Shown here piece after piece: positions 45,001 to 55,194 of a stretch of DNA of 64,000 bases. Under the pieces are notes generated by a model. That model did no database searches, was not told where the DNA came from, and worked only from the letters and a program-made list of their open reading frames with translations. Numbering within the stretch: the first letter of the stretch is position 1; the number at the start of each line of letters is the position of its first letter. The stretch covers positions 436,501 to 500,500 of the forward strand of contig NC_047062.1 in the NCBI RefSeq assembly GCF_902459465.1, read 5' to 3'. The position numbers were made by a program, and so were the translations under genes. Source of the stretch: Asterias rubens (Eukaryota > Echinodermata > Asteroidea > Forcipulatida > Asteriidae).

Positions 45001-45822
45001 ATTTTTTAATGTGAAGAAGAAAAGAGCTGCTTTGATAATTCATTTTCATGTATGTGAAGAATCAATGTCTGGACTGGTCCAGTGTTCAAACTTGGACTAG
45101 CATGACTAGACTGACTGTGGATGTTGGTCTTTTGCTTGCAGTCAAGCAAGGACTGATTGATTTCAAAAGCGACGGTAGGCCTACCTCTTAATTTTGAAGT
45201 ACAGATTATGTGGTGAGCCTTTCGGAAACATTTCCGTATCCTGCCATCACTTTTTCATTAATAAATTTGTGATTTATAGGCCCTATATCATGATCTAATT
45301 TATTCACTCAAATCAAACGTCAGTTGTCAATCCGAGTCCATGTCAATCTCACTCAGCTCAGTCAAATAAACAAGATGAAAACCACAAATTAATGGCAGGA
45401 TGCGGAAACTTGTTTTAGCCCTCCTAAGCTAAGACCTAAGTGAAGAAATAATGGATAACTTTCCGTATGGCGCCACCACTTTTTCACTAATGTTTACAAA
45501 AAGGGATATCTCATTGTCTATTGTGGTAAATTAGATACTATATTATTTCATATCGCGTGAAAAAGTGGTGGCGCCATACGGAAACTTTTCCGTGTAAACC
45601 TGCGGGCTTTTTGCCGTTAAATACTTAGAAACATTGAACTTGTGAAGTGGTAAATTACATGGTGTCGGAAATACACGTCCGCTGCATTAGAACTACGTTG
45701 ACCACATACGAAAATGCCCAAATAAAGGTTGGAATACTCACGTGAAATATTGCGAAAAATATGAGGACGGCTGCGAGCAGCATCGCCAGTAAATAACAAA
45801 AAGCAACGAATGTGAACGCCAT
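39025..45822 (-). CDS. CNIH1: Cornichon family cargo receptor, complete five-exon gene
   Basis: Five exons (45742-45822, 44137-44205, 43546-43658, 40822-40965, 39025-39055) splice in phases 0, 0, 2, 2 to 145 residues, against 144 in human CNIH1. It starts [20 protein letters not shown], keeps [53 protein letters not shown] and [20 protein letters not shown], and ends VSSS. Cornichons are small multi-span ER membrane proteins that load cargo such as TGF-alpha family ligands into COPII vesicles (family knowledge). It lacks the extra loop of CNIH2/3 after NPIDQ and differs clearly from CNIH4, so CNIH1 type. Intron 3 carries a minisatellite made of copies of its own splice acceptor, and introns 1, 3 and 4 carry MITEs. 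Divergent from FAM89. Confidence 0.96.
39233..40072. mobile_element. hAT-like MITE, composite copy in cornichon intron 4
   Basis: Starts TAGGCCTGGGCGAAT and ends CGCCCAGCACTA, inverted ends, flanked by a perfect 8-bp duplication GTTGGTAT (39225-39232 and 40073-40080), the target length of hAT elements. It matches 42789-43464 over most of its length. After a complete right end near 39873 it continues with about 47 bases equal to the host DNA flanking the 42789 copy, then a second right-end segment (39922-40072). No coding capacity. Confidence 0.85.
40262..40763. mobile_element. Foldback element with two large palindromes, copy 1
   Basis: First dyad at 40264-40425 pairs AATGAATGTTTATGAGTGCA with TGCACGAATGAAAAACATTC around GTGGCGGAGC. 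Second dyad at 40592-40668 has perfect 38-base arms beginning GCTTTTTCGTTCCATCC around a single C. It ends CTTGGGTGTTATATAA. Same element as 49225-49744. No coding capacity; lies in cornichon intron 4. Confidence 0.85.
40822..40965 (-). CDS. CNIH1: Cornichon exon 4
   Basis: 144 bases code for residues 88-136 (split Arg to split Ser): [47 protein letters not shown]. The acceptor is CTCTATTTAG before ATATGCC; the donor is GTGAGT. The acceptor and the first seven exon bases are repeated in tandem in the intron just upstream. Confidence 0.96.
40966..42440 (-). repeat. Minisatellite of 63-66 bp made of the cornichon exon-4 splice acceptor region
   Basis: About 22 units between the true exon-4 acceptor and 42440. 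On the minus strand each unit reads GCTACCCCTCTATTTAG then ATATGCC, the same 17 bases ending the intron and first seven bases of exon 4, followed by GATTGGTATAGAGTATACC and TTATAGATCTTG. Units differ mainly by TATAATC or TATTATC, an extra AT pair after TTTAG, and AAAAAG for AAATAG in two units. Confidence 0.96.
42789..43464. mobile_element. hAT-like MITE in cornichon intron 3
   Basis: Starts TAGGCCTGGGCGAAT and ends ATTCGCCCAGCACTA. Flanks TATAAAAC and TATCAAAC match at seven of eight positions, a decayed 8-bp target duplication. Contains a triplicated GTGAAGAGTTAACC near 43074-43115 absent from the related copy at 39233. No coding capacity. Confidence 0.85.
43546..43658 (-). CDS. CNIH1: Cornichon exon 3
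   Basis: 113 bases between acceptor TTAACAG and donor GTAAGC code for residues 51-87 and two bases of R88: [20 protein letters not shown] and [17 protein letters not shown]. The central membrane segments lie here. Ends in phase 2. Confidence 0.96.
44137..44205 (-). CDS. CNIH1: Cornichon exon 2
   Basis: 69 bases after acceptor ATTTCAG code for residues 28-50, [20 protein letters not shown] then LNP, followed by donor GTAGGT. This loop is the cornichon signature. Confidence 0.97.
44329..44709. mobile_element. TTAA MITE family A, full-length copy
   Basis: TTAA at 44329-44332 and 44706-44709. Ends TTAAAAGGCACTGGACA and TGCCCAGTGCCTTTAA are inverted repeats. The interior matches the family (AAAACATTGTGAGAAATGGC, AAAGCACACAAG). 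Lies in cornichon intron 1. Confidence 0.87.
45231..45408. mobile_element. MITE with TTTCCGTAT inverted ends, copy 1
   Basis: TTTCCGTATCCTGCCATCAC at 45231 and its imperfect complement ATGGCAGGATGCGGAAA ending at 45408 enclose about 140 bases. The inner arms also pair (AATAAATTTGTG and CCACAAATTAAT). Related to the neighbouring copy at 45470. Confidence 0.72.
45470..45584. mobile_element. MITE with TTTCCGTAT inverted ends, copy 2
   Basis: Perfect 28-base inverted ends: TTTCCGTATGGCGCCACCAC plus TTTTTCAC at 45470-45497 and the complement at 45557-45584. Only 59 bases separate them, so it folds into one hairpin. In cornichon intron 1, 150 bases from exon 1. Confidence 0.82.
45742..45822 (-). 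CDS. CNIH1: Cornichon exon 1
   Basis: 81 bases, ATG at 45822, coding residues 1-27 (first membrane segment ending FFAIFH), then donor GTGAGT. The sequence is almost identical to the vertebrate CNIH1 N-terminus. Phase 0. Confidence 0.96.
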
Positions 45823-47131
45823 GATTTCAACTGTAAAAAAACTGTACTAAGAGGAAAAAATGAGGTTTTAACGTTAAATTGTATTTATCGGTTTACCAAT
45901 CCTGATGACCAAGGCCCCCTCTTTCTCTCAACGCCTAAGTAGAAATGGTACCCGCGCCCATGTCTCACCCTGAACAATATTTTGCATTTTATTGGGTTAC
46001 CAGTGTCATTTGGTTCCCTCTTGCGCAAAACTAAAAATACGCAACAACGACAACACAGAGTTATTGCGCATTCTCGCTGATGTAGGGGGCTATTTAGTGA
46101 AAAGCGCAATTGTTTCTATCATCATCCTTCAGTCATCTTCCTTCAAAGTTCAGTGAGCTTGTTGGTGATGATGCTGCCAGCCAATAGCTTTTGTTTTGTG
46201 ATGAAAACATCTGCTTTATCCTTTGATAAATCTTTGTTCTGAACCTTGTTCAAAGCAACAACTGTAGCAATAACAGTTACTATTTATAGATCGAAAGGAG
46301 AACAATGACATATTGAAATCGTAAGTACAACGGAGCTTCACTTTAATTCTTTTGTCGGGTAGGCCTAGTTGTGGTTTGGGAGATTATTTTCTGAGTCATT
46401 TCTACTCAATGATTCACTACACACACGTACTGCTGTCTGACTGTGCAGCCTCCGCATGCTTCACCCACACTCCACAGCCAGACACAGCTGCCTGCGCTAG
46501 TCGACATTCCTCACATTCTTGTCTCTTTTACATGCTTTATTGCGCGCATTTGTTCCAGTGAATTCTGTTCCGGTAGGCTTTGTATGTTGGTAAGTACTTA
46601 CATGTGTAGCTTGATTGGGTTTCTGCTCTTGTTTTTGTAACAATAATTCTAGATTTGTATTTTACTTTAGTCCACAAAAGCACAATGGAGTAATGACAGA
46701 TGTGAGATGCTGAGAATATTCAATGATGCCACCTCATCTGGAGTGGATGGTGTATGCGTATGTATGTGATGTAGATTGCAAAATGGATGTACAGTGTAAT
46801 GGAAAGCATGAGTGGTTGTGGATTGGTAGAATGGGTGGACAATTAATTAGGATCACGGTGATCAAATTTTGCTTTGCTTGGTAAAGATGATAATGAGGAG
46901 ATTATAATTATATGGTGATTATTACTTATGTCTGATGATAATGCCTTATAATCTATAATCTTGTGATTGGTGATGATCTCATGTAAGATGTTGATAACAG
47001 TGATACCGCCCGGCCGTGTGATTGTGTGGTAATGCCTGATGATGGTGGGTGAATTGGTGATGAACCATCGGGCCTCTAGGGCCTAATGGTATTTTATTGA
47101 TATTATTTTCTTGTTCTCTTTCTTTTAACAG
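45823..47131. promoter_or_regulatory. Divergent promoter region and 5' UTRs of cornichon and FAM89
   Basis: The two genes point away from each other with start codons 1.3 kb apart. 45880-46110 is richer in G+C and CpG than the surroundings. FAM89 exon 2 begins at 47132 after acceptor TTTTAACAG, so an upstream non-coding exon is needed: candidate donors are GTAAGT at 46321 and GTAAGT at 46591. Transcription start sites are not determined. Confidence 0.5.
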
Positions 47132-47142
47132 AAGTGAACATC

Positions 47143-48195
<1,053 letters not shown>

Positions 48196-48355
48196 AACTT
48201 CAGCTAAGTAATATTAATCTGATATGAATTAATCTTTTATTCTTACACCGATGTATTTTCAAAACTAATCTTAATTGTAAGGTGAATAGGTGAACTAGTC
48301 GTTGGGTTTTCTGCAGCATGCGTGATACCACACACATCAATGCTGGGTGAACATA

Positions 48356-48361
48356 AATAAA
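48356..48361 (+). terminator. Candidate FAM89 polyadenylation signal
   Basis: AATAAA within ACATAAATAAATATCC, about 510 bases after the FAM89 stop and 160 after the tandem array. It is the first canonical signal I see on the plus strand after the stop codon. Usage is unproven. Confidence 0.4.
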
Positions 48362-48696
48362 TATCCTTTGTCCCCCCTATCCAAAATACAATTGATATGC
48401 CAATACGGTTAATATGTACTTAGTGAGAAGTTCATTGTATCCATGCCCACTTATCACATCTCACCTCCAACAACTAGGCCTAACAGAAGCCCATAGGAAA
48501 TGCAATGACCACTTTCTAGTTTTATAAACTGCTGTGGACACATTCAAAGTTGCGGGAAGGAAAAATTGTTAAAATGGATCCACATCTAAGAGTTGTTAAA
48601 AATTGTTTGCTTGAGAAAAAAAATCTGCAAGAACAAATTTTCAAAGTTTTTACTGATTGTTGAATGGATGCTTAACTTGTGTGAAATATTAGAGAG

Positions 48697-48862
48697 TAGA
48701 GCCCGGTTCATACTTTGTGCAAATGCAAGTGATTTTTGGGGTCTCTGTTTTCGCAGCGAATATTTCAAAGGTGTTGAGCACAACTCAACTGTGCGAGTTT
48801 TTGACGTCAAAATTCAAATCGCATTCGCATTCGCATTCTCAGGAAGTATGAACCGGGCTTTA
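48697..48862. mobile_element. MITE with AGCCCGGTTCATACTT inverted ends
   Basis: AGAGCCCGGTTCATACTT near 48698 and AAGTATGAACCGGGCTTT ending near 48861 are inverted repeats. Next to the right end are repeated GCATTC units (CGCATTCGCATTCGCATTC) and near the left end TGCAAATGCAAGTG. No coding capacity. Confidence 0.75.
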
Positions 48863-49130
48863 GACTGTGAACAGTACTGAAGTTTGCAGGCAAAGTTTTG
48901 TGTGCACTTATTTATAAAAACTAAACTAAAGGAAAGTTATGAATAAGTGTTTTATAAGTTAAAGAGCACCACTTACAGTATGACATTTGCTATGAAGACC
49001 TTACCTCTACGTGTATTTTTTACTAGATTATCTTAACAATTTTGAAAGTACAGTTGTCTGGATTTGAGTGATAATTGCTTTTAAAGCTAGTTATTTTGGT
49101 GTGCCACATATTGCCCAAGTAAGAGGTACC

Positions 49131-50041
49131 TTAAAGGCAGTGGACACTATTGGTAATTATTCAAAATAAATATTAGCATAAAACCTTACTTGGTGATGAG
49201 TAATGGGGAGAGGTTGATAGTATACACGTAATGAATGTTTATGAGTGCAATGGTGCGAATATGTTCATGAGTTGAAAGATGGAATGTTCTATTCAATGAG
49301 GCGAAGCCGAGTTGAATGGAACATTCCAGCTTTCAACGAATGAACATTTTCGCACCATTGCACGAATGAAAAACATTCATTATTTGTTTTATATAACATC
49401 CAAGTAGATCTTTGTCATTTTGATTGAAAGATACAACTTTCAAAATAAACAAAGCGTAGGCCTACAATTTTTAATTGTAGAAGCCGAATGCTAGTAATTT
49501 TACTAATATGCCTTGCAGTAACACTGCTGCGTTACCAAAGACACGCGCACGCAGTGATGTTTTTACTCAGCTTTTTCGTTCCAGCTTTTTCGTTCCATTG
49601 CACGCTGGCAGCGTGCAATGGTACTTTTCAGATGGAACGAAAAAGCACGGTGAGTGACTCAGCGTGTATTGGTACTTTTATTTGCTATCACGTGACGGAC
49701 AATCCTCCAATCAAATGGCAAGGATCTGCTTGGGTGTTATATAATATAAAACATTGTGAGAAACAGCTCCTTCTGAAGTGACATAGTTTTTGAGAAAGAA
49801 GTAATATTCCACGAATTTGATTTTGAGACCTCAGATTTAGAACTTAAGGTCTCGAAATCAACCTTCTAAACGCACACAACTTCGTGTGACAAGGGTGTTT
49901 TTTTCTTTCATTGTTATCTCGCAACTTCGATGATCGATGTAGCTCAAATTTTCACAGGTTTGTTATTTTATGCATATGTTGAGATACACCATCTATGAAG
50001 GCTAGTCTTTGACAATTACCAATAGTGTCCATTGCCTTTAA
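49131..50041. mobile_element. TTAA MITE family A split by a nested foldback insertion
   Basis: TTAA at 49131-49134 and 50038-50041. Left part runs TTAAAGGCAGTGGACACT to GAGGTTGATAGTATA (49224); right part resumes TATAAAACATTGTGAGAAAC at 49745 and ends AATAGTGTCCATTGCCTTTAA. Other family copies are uninterrupted at this point, so the empty site can be read directly. Confidence 0.9.
49225..49744. mobile_element. Foldback element, copy 2 (nested)
   Basis: Same element as 40262-40763, from CACGTAATGAATGTTTATG to CTTGGGTGTTATATAA, flanked by TATA on both sides. The left arm of its second palindrome has been rearranged: CAGCTTTTTCGTTCC is duplicated and a middle part is lost, so the dyad is no longer perfect. 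Confidence 0.88.
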
Positions 50042-50048
50042 CTTTTGT

Positions 50049-50156
50049 GTGTTTATAGTCTTTTGATCCATAAAACAGTAACTTATTGTGTTTATAGTCT
50101 TTTGATCCATAAAACAGTAACTTATTGTGTTTATAGTCTTTTGATCCATAAAACAA
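50049..50156. repeat. 39-bp tandem repeat, three copies
   Basis: GTTTATAGTCTTTTGATCCA begins at 50050, 50090 and 50129, followed by TAAAACAGTAACTTATTGT. It lies immediately outside the right end of the TTAA element. Confidence 0.92.
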
Positions 50157-51710
50157 GGTGAAAGTTGTAAAACCATTACCATTATACTATACTGCAATTC
50201 AGGGTGAAATGTCAAATGTAAGTTAAATGCTAGTGTATTTTTTATTCTTCTTCTAATCTCACAGCCACAGGGCTTGCCAGATTTAATGGGACTAGTGCAA
50301 TTCTAATATAACCAGGGTTTGAAATTCAAACATGACTAAGTAATCCCATATTAGTCTTGAAGTCATGCAGTCTTGGACTTATTCCATACACATATTTTTG
50401 AATATACTTACTAGTCAATTCTATATCACCTTCTCAAAGTTCAGCAACTGTAAAACAGGGAGGAATGTTTTAGGTCTTTAAAAACTGGGTTTTTAAAATG
50501 AAGCTTCAAATCATGTGGTTTTTGGGGAAAGTTTTTGATAACCCTGTTAACCCTATATGCAACCTTTCATAGGACTACAACCTTGAGAACACAATGTGCT
50601 TTATTGTTGGATTTGGCTGTGAGTCAATCATGTAGTTTCAAAGTTATATCACTGGTTATGATTGTTATGTTTTATTGTATACTGTAGTCAAAGTCAGGGT
50701 GTATATGTAGCTCTGCCAGGCACTTTTAAGTTATAGTAGAAATCCAATCCACCCTTGGTATGCAATAGTGCCTCACAATAATGAGCATTCTTTGCAAACT
50801 CAGTTAGCCCAGAACTTTGGTGCTAACTCAGTAAGTGGTGAATGACGATCGGCAGAGCTAGAACAATGGGCAGGGGGTCAATTTCATTTTAGGAGTTATT
50901 AAAAACAAGGCTAGTTCTATGTTAGAACGAATAAACTCAATACAAGACTAACTAGTCTTAACTCTAGCAAGTGAACCTTGTGTCCACTCTCGCAATTGAG
51001 AATCCATCAACGAGTTCAGAACTGGAAGTCACATTTAGTGCGTATATTGTAGAAGAGAATGTAAAAATGATGGGTGTTCTTTATCGCATAAACTAAACAA
51101 TAACATGGCTGAACGTCACCAAACTTGAACATGAGATCAGAATTCTTGATATTCAACTTGCGACTGACGTCTACCCAAACTGTAAAGTAGTGTGTAACAC
51201 GCAATTAAACAACATAAAATAATTATTCTTGCCAACAAACTTGAAAATTTATTCCACAGAATATCTGTTACAGAGATGGGGAACTAAATGCTAAACAGAA
51301 TACTTCACGACTAATACATGCTCTCATAGGTTGACCATTGAATTCAACCTAGATCTTAAAATAGGTCCGCAACCACTGGGTGTCGAACTTGGACGCATGA
51401 TCAATTATGCAAAGAAGGTCTATAGTATTTACCAAGCCTACAGAATCCAGTACAATGCTGTATGAAATCAAACTGTCTTATATCATTAATAAGGTGTTTT
51501 TTTATGAAGTGCCTTATTTGTTCTGTTTCAAAATTATTTGTCCAATCTATTGGTTGTTTTTTATCAAAATTTTAGAGGAAAAATGTTGTGCCAAAATATT
51601 AACAGTGGCCTAAACATATACTGAACCAATATCTTTCAGATAAGAAAGTAGGTGTGAGAGGGATTTCTTAAACTGGTCTGTACCAGTTTCAGAGAACATC
51701 CCAAGCTTAA

Positions 51711-52182
51711 AGGGTGGCTGCAGTGTTTTTTTTTTTTAATTTAAACGATTAAACATGACTTTTTAAACTTGAAATATTTTTTTAAATTTTTTATTTAATG
51801 CGCAAGTATTTTAAAAGTGTTTTTCAAGAGATTAGGGGAACTCACCCCGCCCCTAAAAGAGAGCCTTCATGTGACGTCATGTCGGGAACCCGAGCTGTCG
51901 GGTACCCTGGCTGTGTGCATATAGAGACGTGTGCATTGTGTGGCCTGGTACCTAGGCGCGTGTAGTTAGGAACCAGACGATATGTTTGAATTCCCGACGT
52001 GACGTCGATGGTAGGGGGGGCGGTAACAATCCACAAAAGGGGGGGCATGACTTATTCGCTAATTACGCAAGTGAGATATGTCGGGGAAAAAACAAAACAC
52101 ATTTTATTGATGTTCAATACATATATCAGAAATTAATGACAGCAAAACTAACTGTTTTATTTTAATTCACTGCAGCATCCCT
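51711..52182. mobile_element. TTAA-flanked MITE with GC-rich core (family C)
   Basis: TTAA at 51707-51710 and 52183-52186. Ends AGGGTGGCTGCAGTG and CACTGCAGCATCCCT are inverted. The core (51840-52075) is GC-rich and has its own dyad, TGACGTCATGTCGGGAA and TTCCCGACGTGACGTC. TGACGTCA is a perfect cAMP-response-element (ATF/CREB) motif. No coding capacity. Confidence 0.8.
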
Positions 52183-52864
52183 TTAATCCAACTTATACAT
52201 TATTAACAGTCAATATTGTTACGAGTGTCTGTATCAAAACCAAATGTTGTACTCCATATCAACAGTTACAAAGGTTAGTAACTAGATTTACTAGTTTTAA
52301 GTTTAGGTAATGTTGAAGTAACATTTTCTATTGAACATGGTTGCATTTAATTATTTACTTTCTAAAACAATTTTGATATCTTTTATGAGTATAAGTTATT
52401 GAGTATTTATAAAATAAATTCCCTTGGTCAAAGCCTGGGTAATGTGTACTTATTTCATTTGGCTTTGTATTGTTCAAGATAATACAATATGATATTACAA
52501 GATAATACAAATAGTACAGAAGTGAGAGAAAAAAATTGTTTATGCATTTCAAAATGTTCAACATTAAACATGGCTCGTTTAGAATAATAGGGGCCTATGC
52601 TGTGCTTTGTTTATGCATCTTTTGATCAAACTAAAGTTATATATTCATGTTTATTTGTTGTGCAATGGGTCTTTTTAAATTCTAAAAATATTTTAGTTTT
52701 GAAAGCTAACTGTTGTTTAAGCTGAATTACTAATCCTTGAAAAGGAATATTTGCTTAGCTTTTATGAAGTTGTGGTTTCGATGCATTTGGTTGTCACAGG
52801 ATAATCCTCAATTAATAATATGCTCAAAAGGAAGAAAAATATTTACTGTGAAGATAATGCACTA

Positions 52865-53045
52865 ATATCATATTGCAGCCTGGCACAGATTACCTATTAA
52901 AACCATAATGGGTGATATTGAATGGTCAGACAGTAGGAGGGTTGACTGTGTACTGTGTATATAAACTCAACACATGATATCGTATTGCAGGCTGGCATAC
53001 TTTGTCATTCAAAACCACAGTGGGTGATATTCAATGTGCAGACAG
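52865..53045. repeat. Diverged two-copy array of the 37-kb tandem repeat
   Basis: Contains ATATCATATTGCAGCCTGGC, ATTGAATGGTCAGACAGTAG and GAGGGTTGACTGTGTACTGT, as at 37090-37580. The second unit has CGTATTGCAGGCTGGC. The repeat is therefore not confined to one locus. Confidence 0.83.
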
Positions 53046-53819
53046 TGTCGATGAATCATTAGACAAAATGGACTTCACTTCTTTTTTTTAAGAAAACGTG
53101 CTTTATGTTTGGGTGGTCAGCCTTTTGCCTTTTCTGTGTTCTTGCGAATAATTTGAAACAATTTTCAACAGATTTCGTTGGGCAGTGTTTATTGAATAGC
53201 AAAAGAATAACTGAGAAAAAGAGGGTGTCACTTGGTGATGGGTTAAAACTGTAAAAGTTCCTTAGAAGCTAGCTTTAAAGTACTACATGTATTGAATAAT
53301 ACCATCATAGGTTGCTGGTCATAGTGGTGGTCTCTTTCCTCCCAACATTCCCCTGGGACCCTACGCCCCCAAATACCAAGGGATAAATCGAGGGGTGAGC
53401 AGGGGAGAGAAGTTGCCACTATTATGACTTAAGATTTCATTTCAACTTGTAGCACAATATTTGTGAATGCATTGCTTTATATGTTAATATCTGTTGGAAA
53501 TGATACCTGTTAATGGCGGTTATCAGCTGTTGGATGTCAATAAATAAATATAAATAAATAAAATTACATGACATTTCAGTTTACATTGGCAACAGGAATC
53601 CAACATTGGATTTTCTGAATGATTTTAAGATTTGATGTTTTGAAATTTGCTACTTCTAACAAATATCAACAAATCAAATTACAACAAATCTTGTTTAGAA
53701 AAACCATATTGCTGATTCCTGTGGTCAGTGTAGCATGAGTTACTGTGGAATTACTGAACATTTCAGGCTGTATGCCTTGGTTTTCTCCCTGTTTATGTTA
53801 ACTATTGCTCCAAACTATT

Positions 53820-54103
53820 CAGAGGCCTTAGTGGCTGCTAAAGACTTGTGCCAAATGCTTCAGAGGCCTTAGTGGCTGCTAATGACTCTTGCCAAATGCT
53901 TCAGAGGCCTTAGTGGCTGCTTATGACTTGTGCCAAATGCATCAGAGGCCTTAGTTGCTGCTAATGACCCATGCCAAATGCTTCAGAGGCCTTAGTGGCT
54001 GATAATGACTCATGCCAAATGCTGAGGCCTTAGTGGCTGCTAATGATTCGTGCCAAATGCTTCAGAGGCCTTAGTGGCTGCTAATGCCAAATGCTTCAGA
54101 GGC
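53820..54103. repeat. 41-bp tandem repeat, about seven copies
   Basis: CAGAGGCCTTAGTGGCTGCT is followed by AATGACTTGTGCCAAATGCT. Copies vary in length, with 36- to 42-base units and one internally shortened unit near 54070. Confidence 0.92.
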
Positions 54104-55194
54104 CGTGTTCAGAGGTTTTCAAATTGTATTTATTATTATTCTTGAATTGTGTCAGTACTTGTTGAATTGTAAGTTATTGTAAACAACCAGACTTGCTGTG
54201 TTGGTGATGCATCTCAGTAAAGTTACTTTTAAATAAAAATTTAATAGAAAGGATTCTGGTTTTCAAATTTTGCAGAACATTCAAACAATTCTCTGGTGTT
54301 GATATTTCCTTGATCTGTCAAGATAGTAAACTAATTTAAATAGGCGGGCAGTAAAATGTGCAGTGTCCAGTAGTTTTTGATTGGTAGAATCACAACTAAT
54401 TGAAGGGAACTGTTCTATTATCAACTGTAAACATGTGTGCAATGGCTTTTTAAGCAAAATAAATATGTGTGTATATATATCGTGTGTGTTTCTCCAAAAT
54501 ACCTTTTGGTTTTTGCATTGCCAAAATGCACAAAGTATTAAGTTAAATATTTATATTCGTTTTGAGAAAAATAAAGTGCTCCTTAAGGTGTGTTGAGTTT
54601 CAACCTTGATGTGTTATTGTTTTGTCATTTTCAGAGTGTGATTGGTAAATAATCAAAGGTACTACTTTCAATCTGAAATCTCAGCAATTATAAAGTTTCA
54701 TACCAAAACCAATTGTCGGATAAATAACACAAAAATACTGCCAAAATCATGGAAGTATAGCATTCAAAGATACTACAGGTCACTGCTTTAAAATAATAAT
54801 AATAATATGAATGAATTCCAACCATACACGGACTTCACCTCATTATTGTTACTCTACTAATTATTTAGTACTTTAAGTTGTTACCTTTAAGTGATGAGTC
54901 TTACTCCAGTGGGAGGGGTTCCGGGAAATAATGGAGCAGTTATAAACTGTAAAGCTATCAAGTTTGCTTAGACCACGCATCAACTTACACCCATTGTAGA
55001 CAGGCACAGGCGCTCCAGAGTCGGGCCTAACCAATTACTGAATTAAGTACATGAAAAGTTTGACTCAGAAACGGTGAGGAGCGACTGGATGCAATGGAAG
55101 TTGAAAGATCGACTATTGCAGTAATTTTGGAACGACTCTACAGTGCCTTGGATCTTGTCATGAGCCAAATCTTATTGTAAATGTTATGTTAAGT

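Larger units (their letters stand above)
44206..45741 (-). other. Cornichon intron 1
   Basis: Holds a TTAA family A MITE and two elements with TTTCCGTAT inverted ends, listed separately. 44710-45230 shows nothing further I can name. Confidence 0.75.
50157..55190. other. Intergenic region without a recognised gene
   Basis: No conserved protein block on either strand. It holds a TTAA-flanked element (51711-52182), a diverged copy of the 37-kb repeat (52865-53045), a 41-bp tandem repeat (53820-54103) and an AATAAATAAAT tail near 53540 that resembles a retroposon end. 54110-55190 shows nothing further. Confidence 0.6.
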
